Source: Capillidium heterosporum (Eukaryota > Entomophthoromycota > Entomophthoromycetes > Entomophthorales > Capillidiaceae). Taken from it: a stretch of DNA of 64,000 nucleotides. Made by a program: the position numbers and the translations under genes. The notes under the pieces were generated by a model. That model was not told where the DNA came from. It did no database searches and was given only the letters and a program-made list of their open reading frames with translations. The number at the start of each line of letters is the position of its first letter. Positions within the stretch are counted from its first letter, which is position 1. This document shows positions 24,969-36,829 of this stretch, piece by piece. The DNA is taken from contig WBMQ01000004.1 of the NCBI GenBank assembly GCA_016630905.1, positions 1,426,001-1,490,000 on the forward strand, in the 5' to 3' direction.

Positions 24969-27900
24969 CTCGGTATATTAACTAATGATGGAGCTTCGAT
25001 TACCTAAACTATCACCTCTAGTGAAGAAATTTCAACTTTTGAAAGACTATTTTTGATAAAATTGTACTACACCCGATAGATATTTTCGCAGGTTTGTTTA
25101 CGAGCTGGATAGTTGGTTGAGATATTACAAAATAGAATCTATTTTAACGTCTCCACTTATTGAACTTTTGCCCTATACAAAGTGTAGCTGTATGAATTTT
25201 GAAGGAAGCTTCTCAAGAAGTTAAATTGCACTGTTGCCCATCATTAAGTTAAGCCTTTCCTCCAATTGAATCAACATTTATCCATTTGGCACCTAACATC
25301 GTATATCATTGGTCTTAAATTTTTATATTGCCTAAACTCTAATTAAATGACGCTTTTCCTTCAAATCCTCCGTCCAAGAGCCATCGTTCTGTAAATCAGA
25401 AACTCACTAGCTCTATCAAGTAACTCTTTCCATCCAACATTTACCTTTTTCAGTGTGGCTAAAGAACGGACTATACCTACCATAACTCTACTCCTTGACA
25501 TCATAGCTGCAAGATAGTGTACCGGTAAGTTTTCAAAATAACAAACCGATTTTCAACGTATACATCTGAGTTTGTAAGAAATTAAAATATTAGTTTATCG
25601 TTCAAAAACCCCAACTTCCCATCACTTTGATCCAAGGATTGAGGTTTAGAAGTACACCATGTTGTTAAATAAAAGGATGAGAAGTATAAATCGGTTTGTA
25701 TATTTATTCGGACCCCACTTCAAACAACCACTATTAGCTATAGAGCACCTTTATAGTGGTTCTTGAAGTGTTCTAAGCCGAACATAGGATGAAGTGTCTC
25801 AAATCACCCATCTAATTAAAATTTTCAATCCGACTTTCTAACAAAGTCATTTATTCCATCATTCGATCGAATTACCACATCCAAAAGTATCTCTATAATC
25901 CCAGTAATCCCGGACTTTTTACATCTGCAGATTCCTTCGAACGCTCTTTATCGATCTTCTGTTGAAATCCACCACTGCCTACCTCCTAGTCCCCCATCTT
26001 CTAAAAATAGTTTCTAAATTTCTCCATTTCCATCATTGATAACAATTTAGACTTGTGAACCCCAAGTACAACACTATTTTTACTTGAAAGCTAAGTCAAT
26101 TTCACTACTGCTTCGAGCAGTAGTAACTATCATATAACTTAAACCACAAGGCTACATAGACTCCAAACCTAATCAAACTGATGTAGAAACTAATAGAATT
26201 TAAAAAGCTTAAAAGCCTGGTAGACTTTCTTGCAGTTCATGGATCCCGGTATAAAGCTAGTAAAAGATCGAATGCTAGAACCCGATAGTTTCCAAAGAGA
26301 TTCTATCAACCATCTTATACTATGAATTTAGCAATCACCATGATAGTAAGTATGCAATGTCAAAATGATAGTTTTACAACATAATACTAAGATGAATCTA
26401 AAGAATGCAATCTTCGAAAGGTTTATAGGACGCACGAAAAGGCAATGTACAGTACCCACCAAATTTTTCGATGAACTCTGTTTAGGCTATTATAAGAGCC
26501 GAAAATTGTGCCCAGCATTAGCTTAGCATCGTCTTTATTCCAGTCTTAGAGCTACTTTATATGTAAATGCGAATTCTTTATCTAATGAAGAGCAGTTACA
26601 TTTTAATCAAAATAAGGTATATACATTTAATACGATGGTGACTGATATTAGTAAAATGATTGTATAGAATTCTCGCTGCTACTAAAGCTTCTAATTATGC
26701 TAATTAAGGATATTTTCGATAGTTAGGTTAACTTCTACGGCTCTTATATTAAGCTTAGGCATTTAATTTAAAGCAGTAATATAAAATTGGATTCTTCCTT
26801 GACTAAACTTCTCCTTCCTTCATTTTATGCATAATAGATTCATTAGCACTAAACTATCTATTTTGTTACCTATAAGACGCTGAAGTCCAATCGGATTTTT
26901 ATAACCATTAGCCTACTAAAGAAAGATAGTATAGGTGCTTTGGATTCCATCACTAATAGGAATGAAGCTAACTATATTGATTTATCTTTCTGTACTACAC
27001 AACTACTTCACCTCCATATTTATTGAGTTTACCCACTACAGGTTCTTATATGAGAGGGTGTACGTATATAAATATATCACGCTACTAGTACTCTTTTAAA
27101 AAGGCGTTAAGCTGAATATATAAAGTAAAATCAAAAATCCGATAACTATAAATATAAAAACTTTTAATATATTAAATGAACTATTGCAATTACCTCTCGT
27201 ATCTTGAAGACATTTGTGCCCGTCGGAAGGAATAAAAATAGGTTTACCCTAAGGACCCTTTGAAAATTTGCCTAAAATTTTAATAAAAGACATGTCGGAT
27301 ATCAATATATTTTGGCTTTATCAATCAAGTTTGTAGATTTTTCAAAGATATTTGCAGGTAGAAATTTATTAAATATTGGAAGTTGCTGGCGAATCCTCAT
27401 TTTTATGGGATGCTAATCCAAAACTGCAAATAGGATAGATTCGATGGGATTTAAGTGAGACTTTTGAACAAAATGCAGATCACTTACAACATATAATTTC
27501 TTGAACCCTGTGTAAAGCAATGACTGTACTTTTTATATTAATAAAATTTAAGTATTTGTAAATGTATGCCTGAAATAATGTCAATATTTGGTTGACACAT
27601 CATCCAATTTCCAAAAGGTATTCTTGGAAGCGTTTACTAAGAGCTTTCTAAATGTGATTTTATCTTATAATCAAAGCTATAACGTGCTAGCGCTGATGGA
27701 TATAAAGACTAGTTATTATGTGCTAGTATAGCACATGCCTGACATAGCATAATCCCAGTTTACTACTAGACACTTTAAAACTGCTTGTGTATTTAGCCAA
27801 AAAATTAGTTGGATCCATCATGTGAACTTCTGCAAAATATTGCTTTTACAAATAGAATTCTTTAAAAACAAATAGCATCTTACGTTGCTATAAGCTACGA

Positions 27901-28428
27901 CAGTCTTCATGATCATACCAATGGTATTAGTCGTAGATGCAAATACTAATTTGGAAGTGAAAGGTAAGGCTGGTCTACAGCATATTTATGTGGAAAGAAT
28001 TCAAACAAATCTTTAGACCAATTTAGCAAATGTCAGATATTGCTATTATAAATTATACACAAAGAGTTGATAAAGCTATGGTCTAGCTTCAATGTATTTG
28101 CAATCTTTTCATTCAAAGCCTTTTACTAACCACTCTATAGAGGTGCATACTCTAAATTTTATAAAAATTCTACCAGAAGAAATGATCATCAGATATGTTA
28201 AAACGGCGTCCAAACTACTCGCTTTTATGGTATACTTGAACTTACTAGTTGGAGTATAGTAAGGAATAAGTCCCGAAAATCGTTTTGGGTTTATCCGCAA
28301 GAAATTTGCACTACTCAAAGTACGATGTAGAAGGGCAAATATAATAGCAAGTGAAGCGCATCAGGTTTGAAAAATGTAGTATATAAAGAGGGATGAGGAT
28401 TCGTAAAGACATTAACAATCAATTGAAG
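24969..28428. other. Long gene-poor stretch (3.5 kb)
   Basis: The longest stretch without a recognised gene. I saw no tRNA, no reading frame with motif or intron support on either strand, and no obvious tandem repeat. Composition is slightly less A+T-rich near 25,300-26,300. It could hold a long non-coding RNA, very old gene remnants or simply spacer. The promoter of the GMC gene lies at its right end. Confidence 0.4.
28380..28388 (+). promoter_or_regulatory. TATA box of the first GMC oxidoreductase gene
   Basis: TATATAAAG lies 49 bp before the ATG at 28429 but only 13 bp before an in-frame ATG at 28393. The spacing favours 28429, which also places the signal peptide at the very N-terminus as in the paralog at 42505. 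Confidence 0.65.
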
Positions 28429-30207
28429 ATGGTCAACTTCTTAGCATTAGGATTTTTAGCATTGGCATTACTCAACCCAGCATCAGCCGTCGAAGCAAGC
28501 GCAGACAGTTTGAGCTACGACTACATTATAGTAGGCGGTGGTACCGGTGGTGGTACCCTCGGTGTAGAATTGGCAAAGAAGGGTTTCAAAACTCTCATCA
28601 TCGAAGCCGGACCCGATCGATTCGATGACTTGCAGAAGACCCCCTTCTTCCACGCCGCCTCTTCGGAAGATCCCACTATTACCTTTGATTTCAACGTACG
28701 CCGTTACAACGACACTAAGACCGAGTACTTTTACCCAAGAGTCGGGGCCTTAGGTGGGTGTTCCATCCACAACGCCATGGTAACAGTCTATCCCAATAGC
28801 CGTGACTTCAACTTGATGGCCGAGATCACTGGGGACGATACCTGGAAAGAGATTCACATGCGTGAGTACTTCAAGAAGCTCGAGAAGAACCAGTTCCTCG
28901 ACCAAGTCCCCTTGAAGGACCACGGCAAGGATGGATTCCACGCCGTTAGTTATATGAATTTCAACAAGCATTTCAACTTGACCGCTCCATTAAGCAACTT
29001 GGCCAAGCGATTCATCCCTGAAAAGTTTGTCGACGTCAATGGCTACAATAATGGTAAACTTACCGTCGACACCGAGGGCAAGCTTTTCATCCCCATCGCC
29101 GTTGACAACACCAAGTTTGAGCGTGTAAACTACCCCCAGTACCTTAAGGATTCAGCCAAGAAGTACCCTTTGACTATTTGGACCGACACTTTTGTCACTA
29201 AACTTTTGATTGACCCACTCAAGATTACTCGAGGTGTCTTCTTTAAGAAAGGAAAGTACCTTTATAAAGCTAGCCCGCTATCTACTGATGCTAATCGTCA
29301 GAAAGCTATCCCTGGTATGGCACTCGCCAAGCGTGAAGTAATCGTTGCTGCCGGTACTTACAACACCCCCCAGTTGCTCATGTTAAGTGGTATCGGTGAA
29401 GCTGCTCAACTTAAGAAACACAACATCCCAGTTGTAAGCGACTTACCCGGTGTCGGCCGTAACTTGATGGACCGCTACGAACTCCCTGTCAGCATCAAAT
29501 TCCCCAAGAACTTGACCATTTTGGATGGGTGTAAGTTCTCCACCTCGCCCAACGACCCATGCTGGACTCGCTACAAGAACGAGTTGAAGGGTCCCTACGC
29601 CACCAACGCCTTAGTTTCGGGAGAACTTAAGAAGTCAGACCCTAGCCTCGGCGAACCTGATCTCTTCTACATCAATCTCTTGAGCGACTTCCACGGCTAC
29701 TTTAGAGGCTACGCCAAGAACTTGGGTGATCATCCTGAAGCTTTCACTCGACTCATATTGAAGGCCCATACCTCCAACACCAACGGTCAAGTTTCCTTGC
29801 GCTCAAATGATCCCTTTGAAGTCCCTGATATCAACTTTAATTACTTCACCGACAATGACAAGGACTTTAACATCCTTGTCAAAGCTATCAAGGAGATGCG
29901 GGCCGACTTTGAAGCTTACAGTGACCCCCATGAGGAGTTTTACCCTGGTAAGGATGTTAAGACCGACGCTGACATCGCCAAGTACATCCGTGAGTATACT
30001 TGGGGGCATCACGCTTCCTGTACCTCTAAGATCGGTAAGGATGGCGACAAGTTGGCCGTCTTGGATTCTAAATTCCGAGTCCGTGGCGTCAAGAATCTCA
30101 GAGTCGTCGATGCTTCCGCCTTCCCTAAAATTCCCGGCTACTTCCCTGTACTTTACGTACACCTTTTGGCTATGAAAGCTGCCGATATTATTACTGCCAC
30201 TCAGTAG
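28429..30207 (+). CDS. Secreted GMC-family FAD oxidoreductase, copy 1
   Basis: Intronless, 592 residues from 28429. The start is chosen over 28393 because of the TATA box and because MVNFLALGFLALALLNPASA is then a clean signal peptide. An N-terminal dinucleotide fold follows (YDYIIVGGGTGGGTLGVELA, then LIIEAGPD), then FYPRVGALGGCSIHNAMV, the second GMC signature AAGTYNTPQLLMLSGIG, and the C-terminal WGHHASCTSKIG with VVDASAFPKIPGYFP. The first active-site His of the family fits GHHASC; at the position of the usual second His/Asn this protein has Phe in GYFP. GMC enzymes oxidise alcohols, sugars or choline and often deliver H2O2 outside the cell. Substrate unknown; an H2O2-supply role alongside the LPMO-like protein is speculation. 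A close paralog lies at 40745-42505. Confidence 0.88.
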   Translation: MVNFLALGFLALALLNPASAVEASADSLSYDYIIVGGGTGGGTLGVELAKKGFKTLIIEAGPDRFDDLQKTPFFHAASSEDPTITFDFNVRRYNDTKTEYFYPRVGALGGCSIHNAMVTVYPNSRDFNLMAEITGDDTWKEIHMREYFKKLEKNQFLDQVPLKDHGKDGFHAVSYMNFNKHFNLTAPLSNLAKRFIPEKFVDVNGYNNGKLTVDTEGKLFIPIAVDNTKFERVNYPQYLKDSAKKYPLTIWTDTFVTKLLIDPLKITRGVFFKKGKYLYKASPLSTDANRQKAIPGMALAKREVIVAAGTYNTPQLLMLSGIGEAAQLKKHNIPVVSDLPGVGRNLMDRYELPVSIKFPKNLTILDGCKFSTSPNDPCWTRYKNELKGPYATNALVSGELKKSDPSLGEPDLFYINLLSDFHGYFRGYAKNLGDHPEAFTRLILKAHTSNTNGQVSLRSNDPFEVPDINFNYFTDNDKDFNILVKAIKEMRADFEAYSDPHEEFYPGKDVKTDADIAKYIREYTWGHHASCTSKIGKDGDKLAVLDSKFRVRGVKNLRVVDASAFPKIPGYFPVLYVHLLAMKAADIITATQ

Positions 30208-31313
30208 TTTCGAACGATTTTTGCATTCTAATAAACACTAAACCAAACAAGTCTTTGTTTAATATATGTATTTCCACATATTTGCCTATATATATATCTT
30301 TGATACTTTGGCTTTGTATTTTTTATAAGTATATTGTGCTCTTGGTATATAACTAAATAGTTAAACTTTCAATTGTAATACTTTGATTTCAAGGTACATT
30401 CAACAATGCTTTGCTACATCAAACTGCCAACCTTGACCAAAATCTACTTATAGATTCGAAATAGATATAATGAAGTAGCTTTTTTAGTATAAGTCCCATA
30501 TAATAAGTATTTTTGAATCTAGATAGTGATGTTTTTAAGAAAAATGATCTTTGCAATTGATTATTATAAAAAAACTAGGCATATTTTTAGAAATAGTAAT
30601 GGCATACAAATCAATATAAGTGCTATGCAATTTTAAAAATAAGCTTAGTATGGAAATACATTTCGAATGAATAAGTCTATTTTTTGCTTTATTGCCGTCT
30701 AAACTAAATATACTTTATTGTCAACGCTCTATTTATACTTAGGCTATATTTGTTTAAATATGCTACCGATATCGGTGGTCTTTAGTAAATTAAGATCAAG
30801 GATCAAAGGTAGCCTTGTTAGATGGTAGCGGCGAGGCCTTTACTATACTTTTACAAATTTGACGATACATGATAATATAGCAAAATAATACCTAAGCTAA
30901 GTTTTATATAATACTTTTTCCAAGTAAATTTTGCATTATTGATCCAATATAATTTTATAAGACTCAATATCGATACTTGGGGTATTTATCAAAGTACACG
31001 AGTCAACTCAGGTTTATTCCATTGATACAATTGACCTTACTGCATTTTAGCTTCAATACCCTTGACCTTGTTTATGATAGCTCATACTAAACCCAATTTA
31101 TTACCATAGATCCTGATACAACCAACACAGCTTGAAAAGAATTGCCTGCATCTCAATAGTGTTGTCCTTTCAGTTTATGCTTTTGTTGCTAGGAACAAAC
31201 GAAAAATCGACACATTTAATTGGCTAATCGATCCGTATATCCTGTCAAGTTTTACATCATCAACTTTTACAAGCCATACAAACAAGTTTGTTAGAAACAT
31301 AGCTATTTCCAAA
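30208..31313. other. Intergenic, no gene recognised
   Basis: A+T-rich 3' flank of the GMC gene and upstream region of the AT-hook gene. No RNA gene or reading frame supported. Confidence 0.5.
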
Positions 31314-33387
31314 ATGAATGTTGGAAAGAAAAAGCAAACTGAACATGAAAAGCAAATGATTCGAGTGGCCTTGGCCGAAGTACTAAAGGTACTGAATACC
31401 TACGTTGAAGGAAGCCCAGATAAAACCGAGCTACAGCGTGGCTGGTTTTTTCTACTGATGCGTCATTGGGATACACTCACAACAGAACAGAAATGCGCTT
31501 TAGTCATCTGGTTTAATAGAACTACAATCGATGACAAGAAATTGAAATACCATCAGGTAAAATTGGATTTTAATGGATATATTTAAATTTTAAGTTGAAA
31601 GAGAAGCTTGAAGCTGATCCTGATATTGCTGTTCAAATAGGAGTGAAGCAGTTGGAGGAGGTTGTAGAGCTACCAGAGCTTCCCATCGTTCAACCTGCTT
31701 CTTTCAGAAATAATGAAGGTTTCGTTAGATATATACGCTTATTATTAAATTTTAAATAGGCTCTTTGGCACAAAGGAAATCAAATGTGTTAGCAAAGCAG
31801 CGTAAGAAGTTTTGAACAATTTGTTTAACTAAGTTATTCATTTATAGGGAACCCAAATGCCTCCGATCTAATTCTTCCAAACTACAAGTTTCAAAGTTAT
31901 AGCCTCCATAAGGAGGTAAATAACCAGCTGTCGGTAGAAGAAACTGTCACGCGCATGGAAAATTTTAAGCAAACCCAAGAAAGAGGTACCTATAACGCTA
32001 ATTTTGTTTTTAATTTTCTATTTCTACAAGAAAAACTTGAAGAGCAAGAAGAAAAGAAACGAATCAAAGAACAAGCTAAAAGGCAAAAGAGAGAGATGGA
32101 CGAAAGAGCCAAAGAGGTGGTACAAAAGACAAAATATCAAGAATATTTGGCTCTCAGAGCTAATGCAAGTACTTTTTACCTTTTTGAAAATATTAATCTG
32201 ACTAGGGCCAAGGGGTCGTCCACCTGGTAAACCAGTAAATGACCCATTTGTAGTGTGATACTAATATTATCTAGAATCGTTCTCATCAAAGCACATCTGA
32301 TGATAATGCCTCAAGCATCGATCACCCTAGAATTGAAGAACATAAATCAGTAGAAGCACTGGCGCGATATGAAGTCTACCGACATGAAGTGTTTGAGCCT
32401 AGTTCTCCTGTAGACTACCTCTCGAAACGTAAACTCGAAACCAGCTCACGTTACCATGGAGCCTACCGCTGGTTCCCGAGCAGCCTTACTAGGACCTTTT
32501 CAGGACGCAAGATCTTAAGAAAGCTCCCATTGCGGCAACGTATCTTAAACGCCCGGTTTGAAGGTGTTCGATTTCGACCTGAAGATAAACCCAACAACTT
32601 CTATTTCATTTTTGATAAGAACGACCATCGAAAGATTTTTATGCGAAGTCCTGCTAATCGAAGTCATATTATAAAGACTAAAAGGCAAGAGAATGTCGCC
32701 GTTCCAAACACCACTTTGACTAAAAATGAAAAGCCTTCCAATGATCCTACTACAACAATGAATGAGAGTTCTTCTGACGAGCTTGACGGTACGTTCTATT
32801 TTAAGACTATGCAATGATATTAATACATTTTTTAGAGTTGGAGATTGCTGAAAAGAATAGAAGTATTATGGAATATTTTGCAAAATTGAAGGGTAAGTAA
32901 TTTATCAATAGCTGTGGCTTACTTACAAACTTTTCAACTTAGGGATTGACTTCAACCCTCTACCATTATCGTTAGAGCAGACCCAAAGCCTTATCCATTA
33001 CAACCGGGAAATCGACCACATAACTGAATTTTCAATCAGTTCACCCATGGTAAGAACTAATAAATGTGAGCCAAACTGACGCTATTCTAGATCAGAGCTT
33101 GGTTAAGAACCAAGTTGAATAATTCAGAACTTCTGACCAACGAGATGCGTGAAACTATCAGTCTATATCTCATCTCCAACGGTACATTACCTCTCATTTT
33201 ATACAGACTAATCCCTACTTTCTTAGTAATCCAACTACCTGAGAATACTGAAAGCCCCTGCTACTTCCCCGTCCAACAAACGTCATGTTATCATGAAGGC
33301 CAGTATGGTGACATGTACTTTGGCCTCAAAGTAAACAAGCTGGCCACTGAAATGACCTTCACTCAGTTCTTCTTGCCGGATCCTTGA
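31314..33387 (+). CDS. AT-hook and coiled-coil protein of unknown function (562 aa)
   Basis: Ten exons: 31314-31556, 31595-31718, 31760-31801, 31848-31985, 32031-32168, 32206-32234, 32275-32788, 32836-32892, 32943-33049 and 33091-33387. The summed length (1,689 nt) is an exact multiple of three and every intron (37-50 nt) is GT-AG. Features in order: a helical N-terminal domain (about 1-80), a charged coiled coil (about 185-225, EKLEEQEEKKRIKEQ), one AT-hook core PRGRPPGKP (about 230-238), a central basic region with LRKLPLRQRILNARF, an acidic/Ser stretch (about 400), and a hydrophobic C-terminal domain containing SLYLISNGTLPLILYRLIP. The AT hook and basic character suggest a nuclear, chromatin-associated role. 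I recognise no family. Intron 31719-31759 has a weak donor (GTTTCG). Confidence 0.75.
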
Positions 33388-33938
33388 TCAAATTCCATCA
33401 ATCCTGCTTTATAGAATGGCGTCTCACTATGCTATCCAAGAAGCTTTGAAATAAATGTCTTCCTAATACAATAAAATGCTACATCTTACTTCTAATGTCC
33501 TAATTTGATAGAATATATATCTGCAATTTATAGTGTAAATTATATGGTATAAAAGTAGTTTATAATAGAATAAATGATACGTAACTATAATGTGGTTCTT
33601 TTAATGAGATATAGGATTGCTAGCGAATTTTAATTGTAGTTTCATGGTCAAAATATAGGAACACAAAGATAAATGATATAACTATCTGTACAATTAGAAT
33701 ATATCCAATCGAGTTCCTGTTTCTAAAGAATTGAGATTACTCTAATTGGATAGTCTTGATTTGTAATTTACTCTATGTAGAGCCTACTTTTGGCAGTTTT
33801 TCCCTGGTGATATACTTTTTAGGAACACAATACCAAAACGGTATAACTTCAATTAATTGATCTGACATTCCAACTTTTATCAAGCTTCACCTCAAATCTA
33901 CACTTTACTCTCATAAACAGCAAGCGACAAGTGAAAAG
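33388..33938. other. Intergenic, no gene recognised
   Basis: A+T-rich spacer between the AT-hook gene and the second kelch gene. Nothing recognised. Confidence 0.5.
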
Positions 33939-35425
33939 ATGAAGACCAACATTCTAGTATCTATAGCGAGCTTAACCCTAGCTCAAGGTTTAAATTTGAA
34001 CCGAATATTTTCCAGTAACTCCAATCAAAACATCAACTTAGTCTACAGCTACAGTACCGTTACCAACAACACTATACAGGTGATATTGGGGAAGGTTATA
34101 GACAAGAAACACGACAAAAAGGTCAACGATAAACTATACAGTTTAAATTTAGAAAGCGGTATCGACTTTGCCAACGACCAACCCGATTGGAAGGTCGAAA
34201 GCCTAGACTACGACTTCGTTCCAGTTTATGGTGCCGCTTGTACCGACAAGGATAATGAAGAAAGTTTATGTTATGGTGGCAACTACTTATCTAGTACTAG
34301 TAACACTGGGTATTTCAACACAATCAACAGGTATCAAATCTTCAACAAAGGTAGCCACAAATTTAACAACTTCCATCCGAAGCAAGCCAACAGTACCCAT
34401 GTCAGCTCCAAGGATGCTGCCTCCGAAGTTATGGAAGGCAAAGTTGGTGCTAAGGTCATCAAGCTTCAGGACAGCTTGATTTTGGTAGGTGGTTTGAACT
34501 CTGGGCATAAAAACGACAGCCAGGGTATTGAGGTTTGGAAGCTAGACAAAGATGTCTTACAGAGGTTGAAGTTCGATGGCTACGGTGCCGTAGTACCGGA
34601 AACTAGATTCCATTTCAGTCTAACTAAGATCTCTAAAGATTCCTTCCTGATGATAGGTGGTAGGAATTTAGATAATGTATTTGGCTTGAATGACATCTAT
34701 CTATTTGATAGTAACACTTTGAAGTGGAAATTGGTCAAGACTTACAATACACCCAATATCGGGTTCCATTCACACACTGCTAACGGTAAAATTTCTGGAT
34801 TTTTCATGGACACTTATCAACCCTTTTTTGATATTTAGTTTGGTTTAACCCAATAACTCAGAACAACGAATTGATCATCTATGGTGGTGCCGACAAGGAC
34901 GACAAGCCCATATTAAACAACTTCTACGCCCTGGATCTGGCTACCTATACGTTTACCAAGCTTTCTCTACCAAAAAATGGACAGCTTTATAACGGGAGAT
35001 TCGGGCACCTAGCTACGTTAATCGACAAAACTGCCTTGCTAGTTTACTTTGGTAACTCCCATCTTCATTTTATACCATGCTTATACCTCTCAATAGGAAA
35101 CTGTGAGACTAACACGTTATCAACTGTCTTATTGGATTTGTTGACTTTACGTGAAGTAGATTATTTTAAGGGACTCGACGGGAAACGAAAACAGAACCTA
35201 CAACAGTTTATCGAATCAGATGCTGTATTCGACATCCAAAAGAGCTACAACTTCAGTTTCATTGCCATCTTGACTATATTAGCGTTTGCAGTTGGTGGTT
35301 ACCTGATGTACAAGAAGTATATCGATGGTAACAACCAGTTCGTACCCCTACCTACTGACGACAACGAGATCGATATGGAGGAGAATACGTTCAACAGTGA
35401 GGTACTTAATTTCCCTCCTAAATAA
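33939..35425 (+). CDS. Kelch-like single-pass membrane protein (477 aa)
   Basis: Two exons, 33939-34785 and 34839-35425, with a 53-nt intron, give 477 residues. The leader MKTNILVSIASLTLAQG is a signal peptide. The ectodomain has weak kelch blades with Gly-Gly turns (LILVGGL, FLMIGGRNLDNVFGLNDIYL, LIIYGGADKDDK) and several NxT/S sites. One membrane helix lies near the end (SFIAILTILAFAVGGYLMY, about 418-438) with a short 39-residue tail rich in acidic residues (PLPTDDNEIDMEEN). It is the most divergent of the three kelch membrane proteins in the window and the only one with an intron. Function unknown; a cell-surface protein is inferred from topology. Confidence 0.8.
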
Positions 35426-35951
35426 ATATTATTGGATTTTGTGTTGAAGTGCTGATTTAAATATACCTTAGCTATATATATACTATATATGTTTCAACTA
35501 TTGTATTTATTCAAGTTCTATTCTACAACTACCTTTTCAGTTTTAACATAGTATAAAGTTTTAATTAAACCTAGGGGTGAATCAAGGCAGAAGTATTAAA
35601 ATATATCAATTACAAGTCAATGTTGACATGCTTTTAAATTGTTGTTTAAACTTAATACAAGTATTGTTGGCTTTGAAAAATATCAGATAACATACTACCT
35701 TTGACATTTTAATTAAAGTAATTTTGAAGAGTTTAGAACTTCTAGTAAGATGAAGTGAAGGAAGTAGATTTAACAGCCTTAGATATATTCCAATATCCAA
35801 ATAAAAATTAAAATGCTATTAGCTTCGTTTATAAATTGAATTAGAGAAGTTTTGTTCCTGATGAGTGTAGTTAAATGGGCGAAAAATGAAATCAGAACTT
35901 TGATCCAAAATACTGCCAAGGAACCAGATGCTGTTGGAAAATGCAAAAATA
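35426..35951. other. 3' spacer before the tRNA gene
   Basis: A+T-rich spacer. No gene recognised. Confidence 0.5.
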
Positions 35952-36025
35952 AACCCCATGCGGGACTCGAACCCGCAATCCTCAGATTAGAAGTCTGATG
36001 CTTTGTCCAATTAAGCCAATGGGGC
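35952..36025 (-). tRNA. tRNA-Arg (anticodon UCU)
   Basis: On the minus strand the sequence folds as a complete cloverleaf without an intron: acceptor GCCCCAT paired with ATGGGGT, D stem GCTT/AAGC, anticodon stem TCAGA/TCTGA with loop CTTCTAA (anticodon TCT, reading AGA), a 5-nt variable loop, and T arm GCGGG-TTCGAGT-CCCGC. The first acceptor pair is G-U and the discriminator base is U, both slightly unusual. A run of T would be expected just downstream on the minus strand for Pol III termination; TTTATTTTTGC fits this. Confidence 0.93.
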
Positions 36026-36829
36026 CTTGCCACGTTTGGTAGACATCACTTCTTAAATTTCAAGAGTACATATATAAATATATAAATATATAAATTTATT
36101 TACAAACTTAAAATTTGTTGAAAAAATCCATCCAATTTTATGTGATGTTGTTCACATAAACTTGAGAATTTGTTTACAATTGAACTTTTAAAAATTGTTC
36201 TTTGATGTGAACAGCATCTTACAAGATTGAGTGGGTTTTTGGATCAACATAATATTAGTGCACTTTTTATTACAAAGTCTATTTAGCTACGTGAGTGCAA
36301 AATATAGCTGGCAACTATATATGTTTCGAATTGAATTAATTTATCGACAAGTTTATTATACTTATTTACCTATTTGGAGCTATAGAAAATATAAACATCG
36401 TCTCACTATTGTAGAATAATATTTGTTGCTGTATATTACAAAGGACAATAATCAGAGTGTAGAATCATAAGTTGCTATAATTGAAATTGTAGACGTTTTT
36501 ACTAAAGGATTTATATGAAATGTGATGGTATCAAGGCTATAACTGCACTAAAGCTATCTAATAGAATGTAAAGTGAAAATATGATGTATATATGCTATGC
36601 TAAGCTTTAAAGAGCTACTTGTTATATATCAAGGCTAGTACCATCAAAACTTGAGTTTCTCACGTTGGTAGTATCAAGAACTTGAGTTTTAGCTTGGATA
36701 TCGCTGGGTTTGCAAACAAAGCTACATGAAAAGTTGAACTTTTCAATCTTGTTCCCAAAAAATCAACTATCTCAAACTTTTGAACTTTTAATTTAAATCA
36801 ACTATCTACCAAAGTAAAGAAGTGCAAAG
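36026..36829. other. Intergenic, no gene recognised
   Basis: A+T-rich. It contains a short TATAAA-type repeat at about 36068-36100. A 62-codon hydrophobic frame at 36231-36419 has no support. The end is the upstream region of RFC1, without a clear TATA box. Confidence 0.5.

Noticed and set aside
32250-32274. A 25-nt or shorter intron in the AT-hook gene
   Set aside because: A 40-nt intron from 32235 to 32274 with donor GTAAAT and a TACTAAT branch site keeps the frame and matches usual lengths.
36231-36419. Small hydrophobic protein upstream of RFC1
   Set aside because: No start context, motif or intron; aromatic and Ile-rich content is typical of translated A+T-rich spacer.
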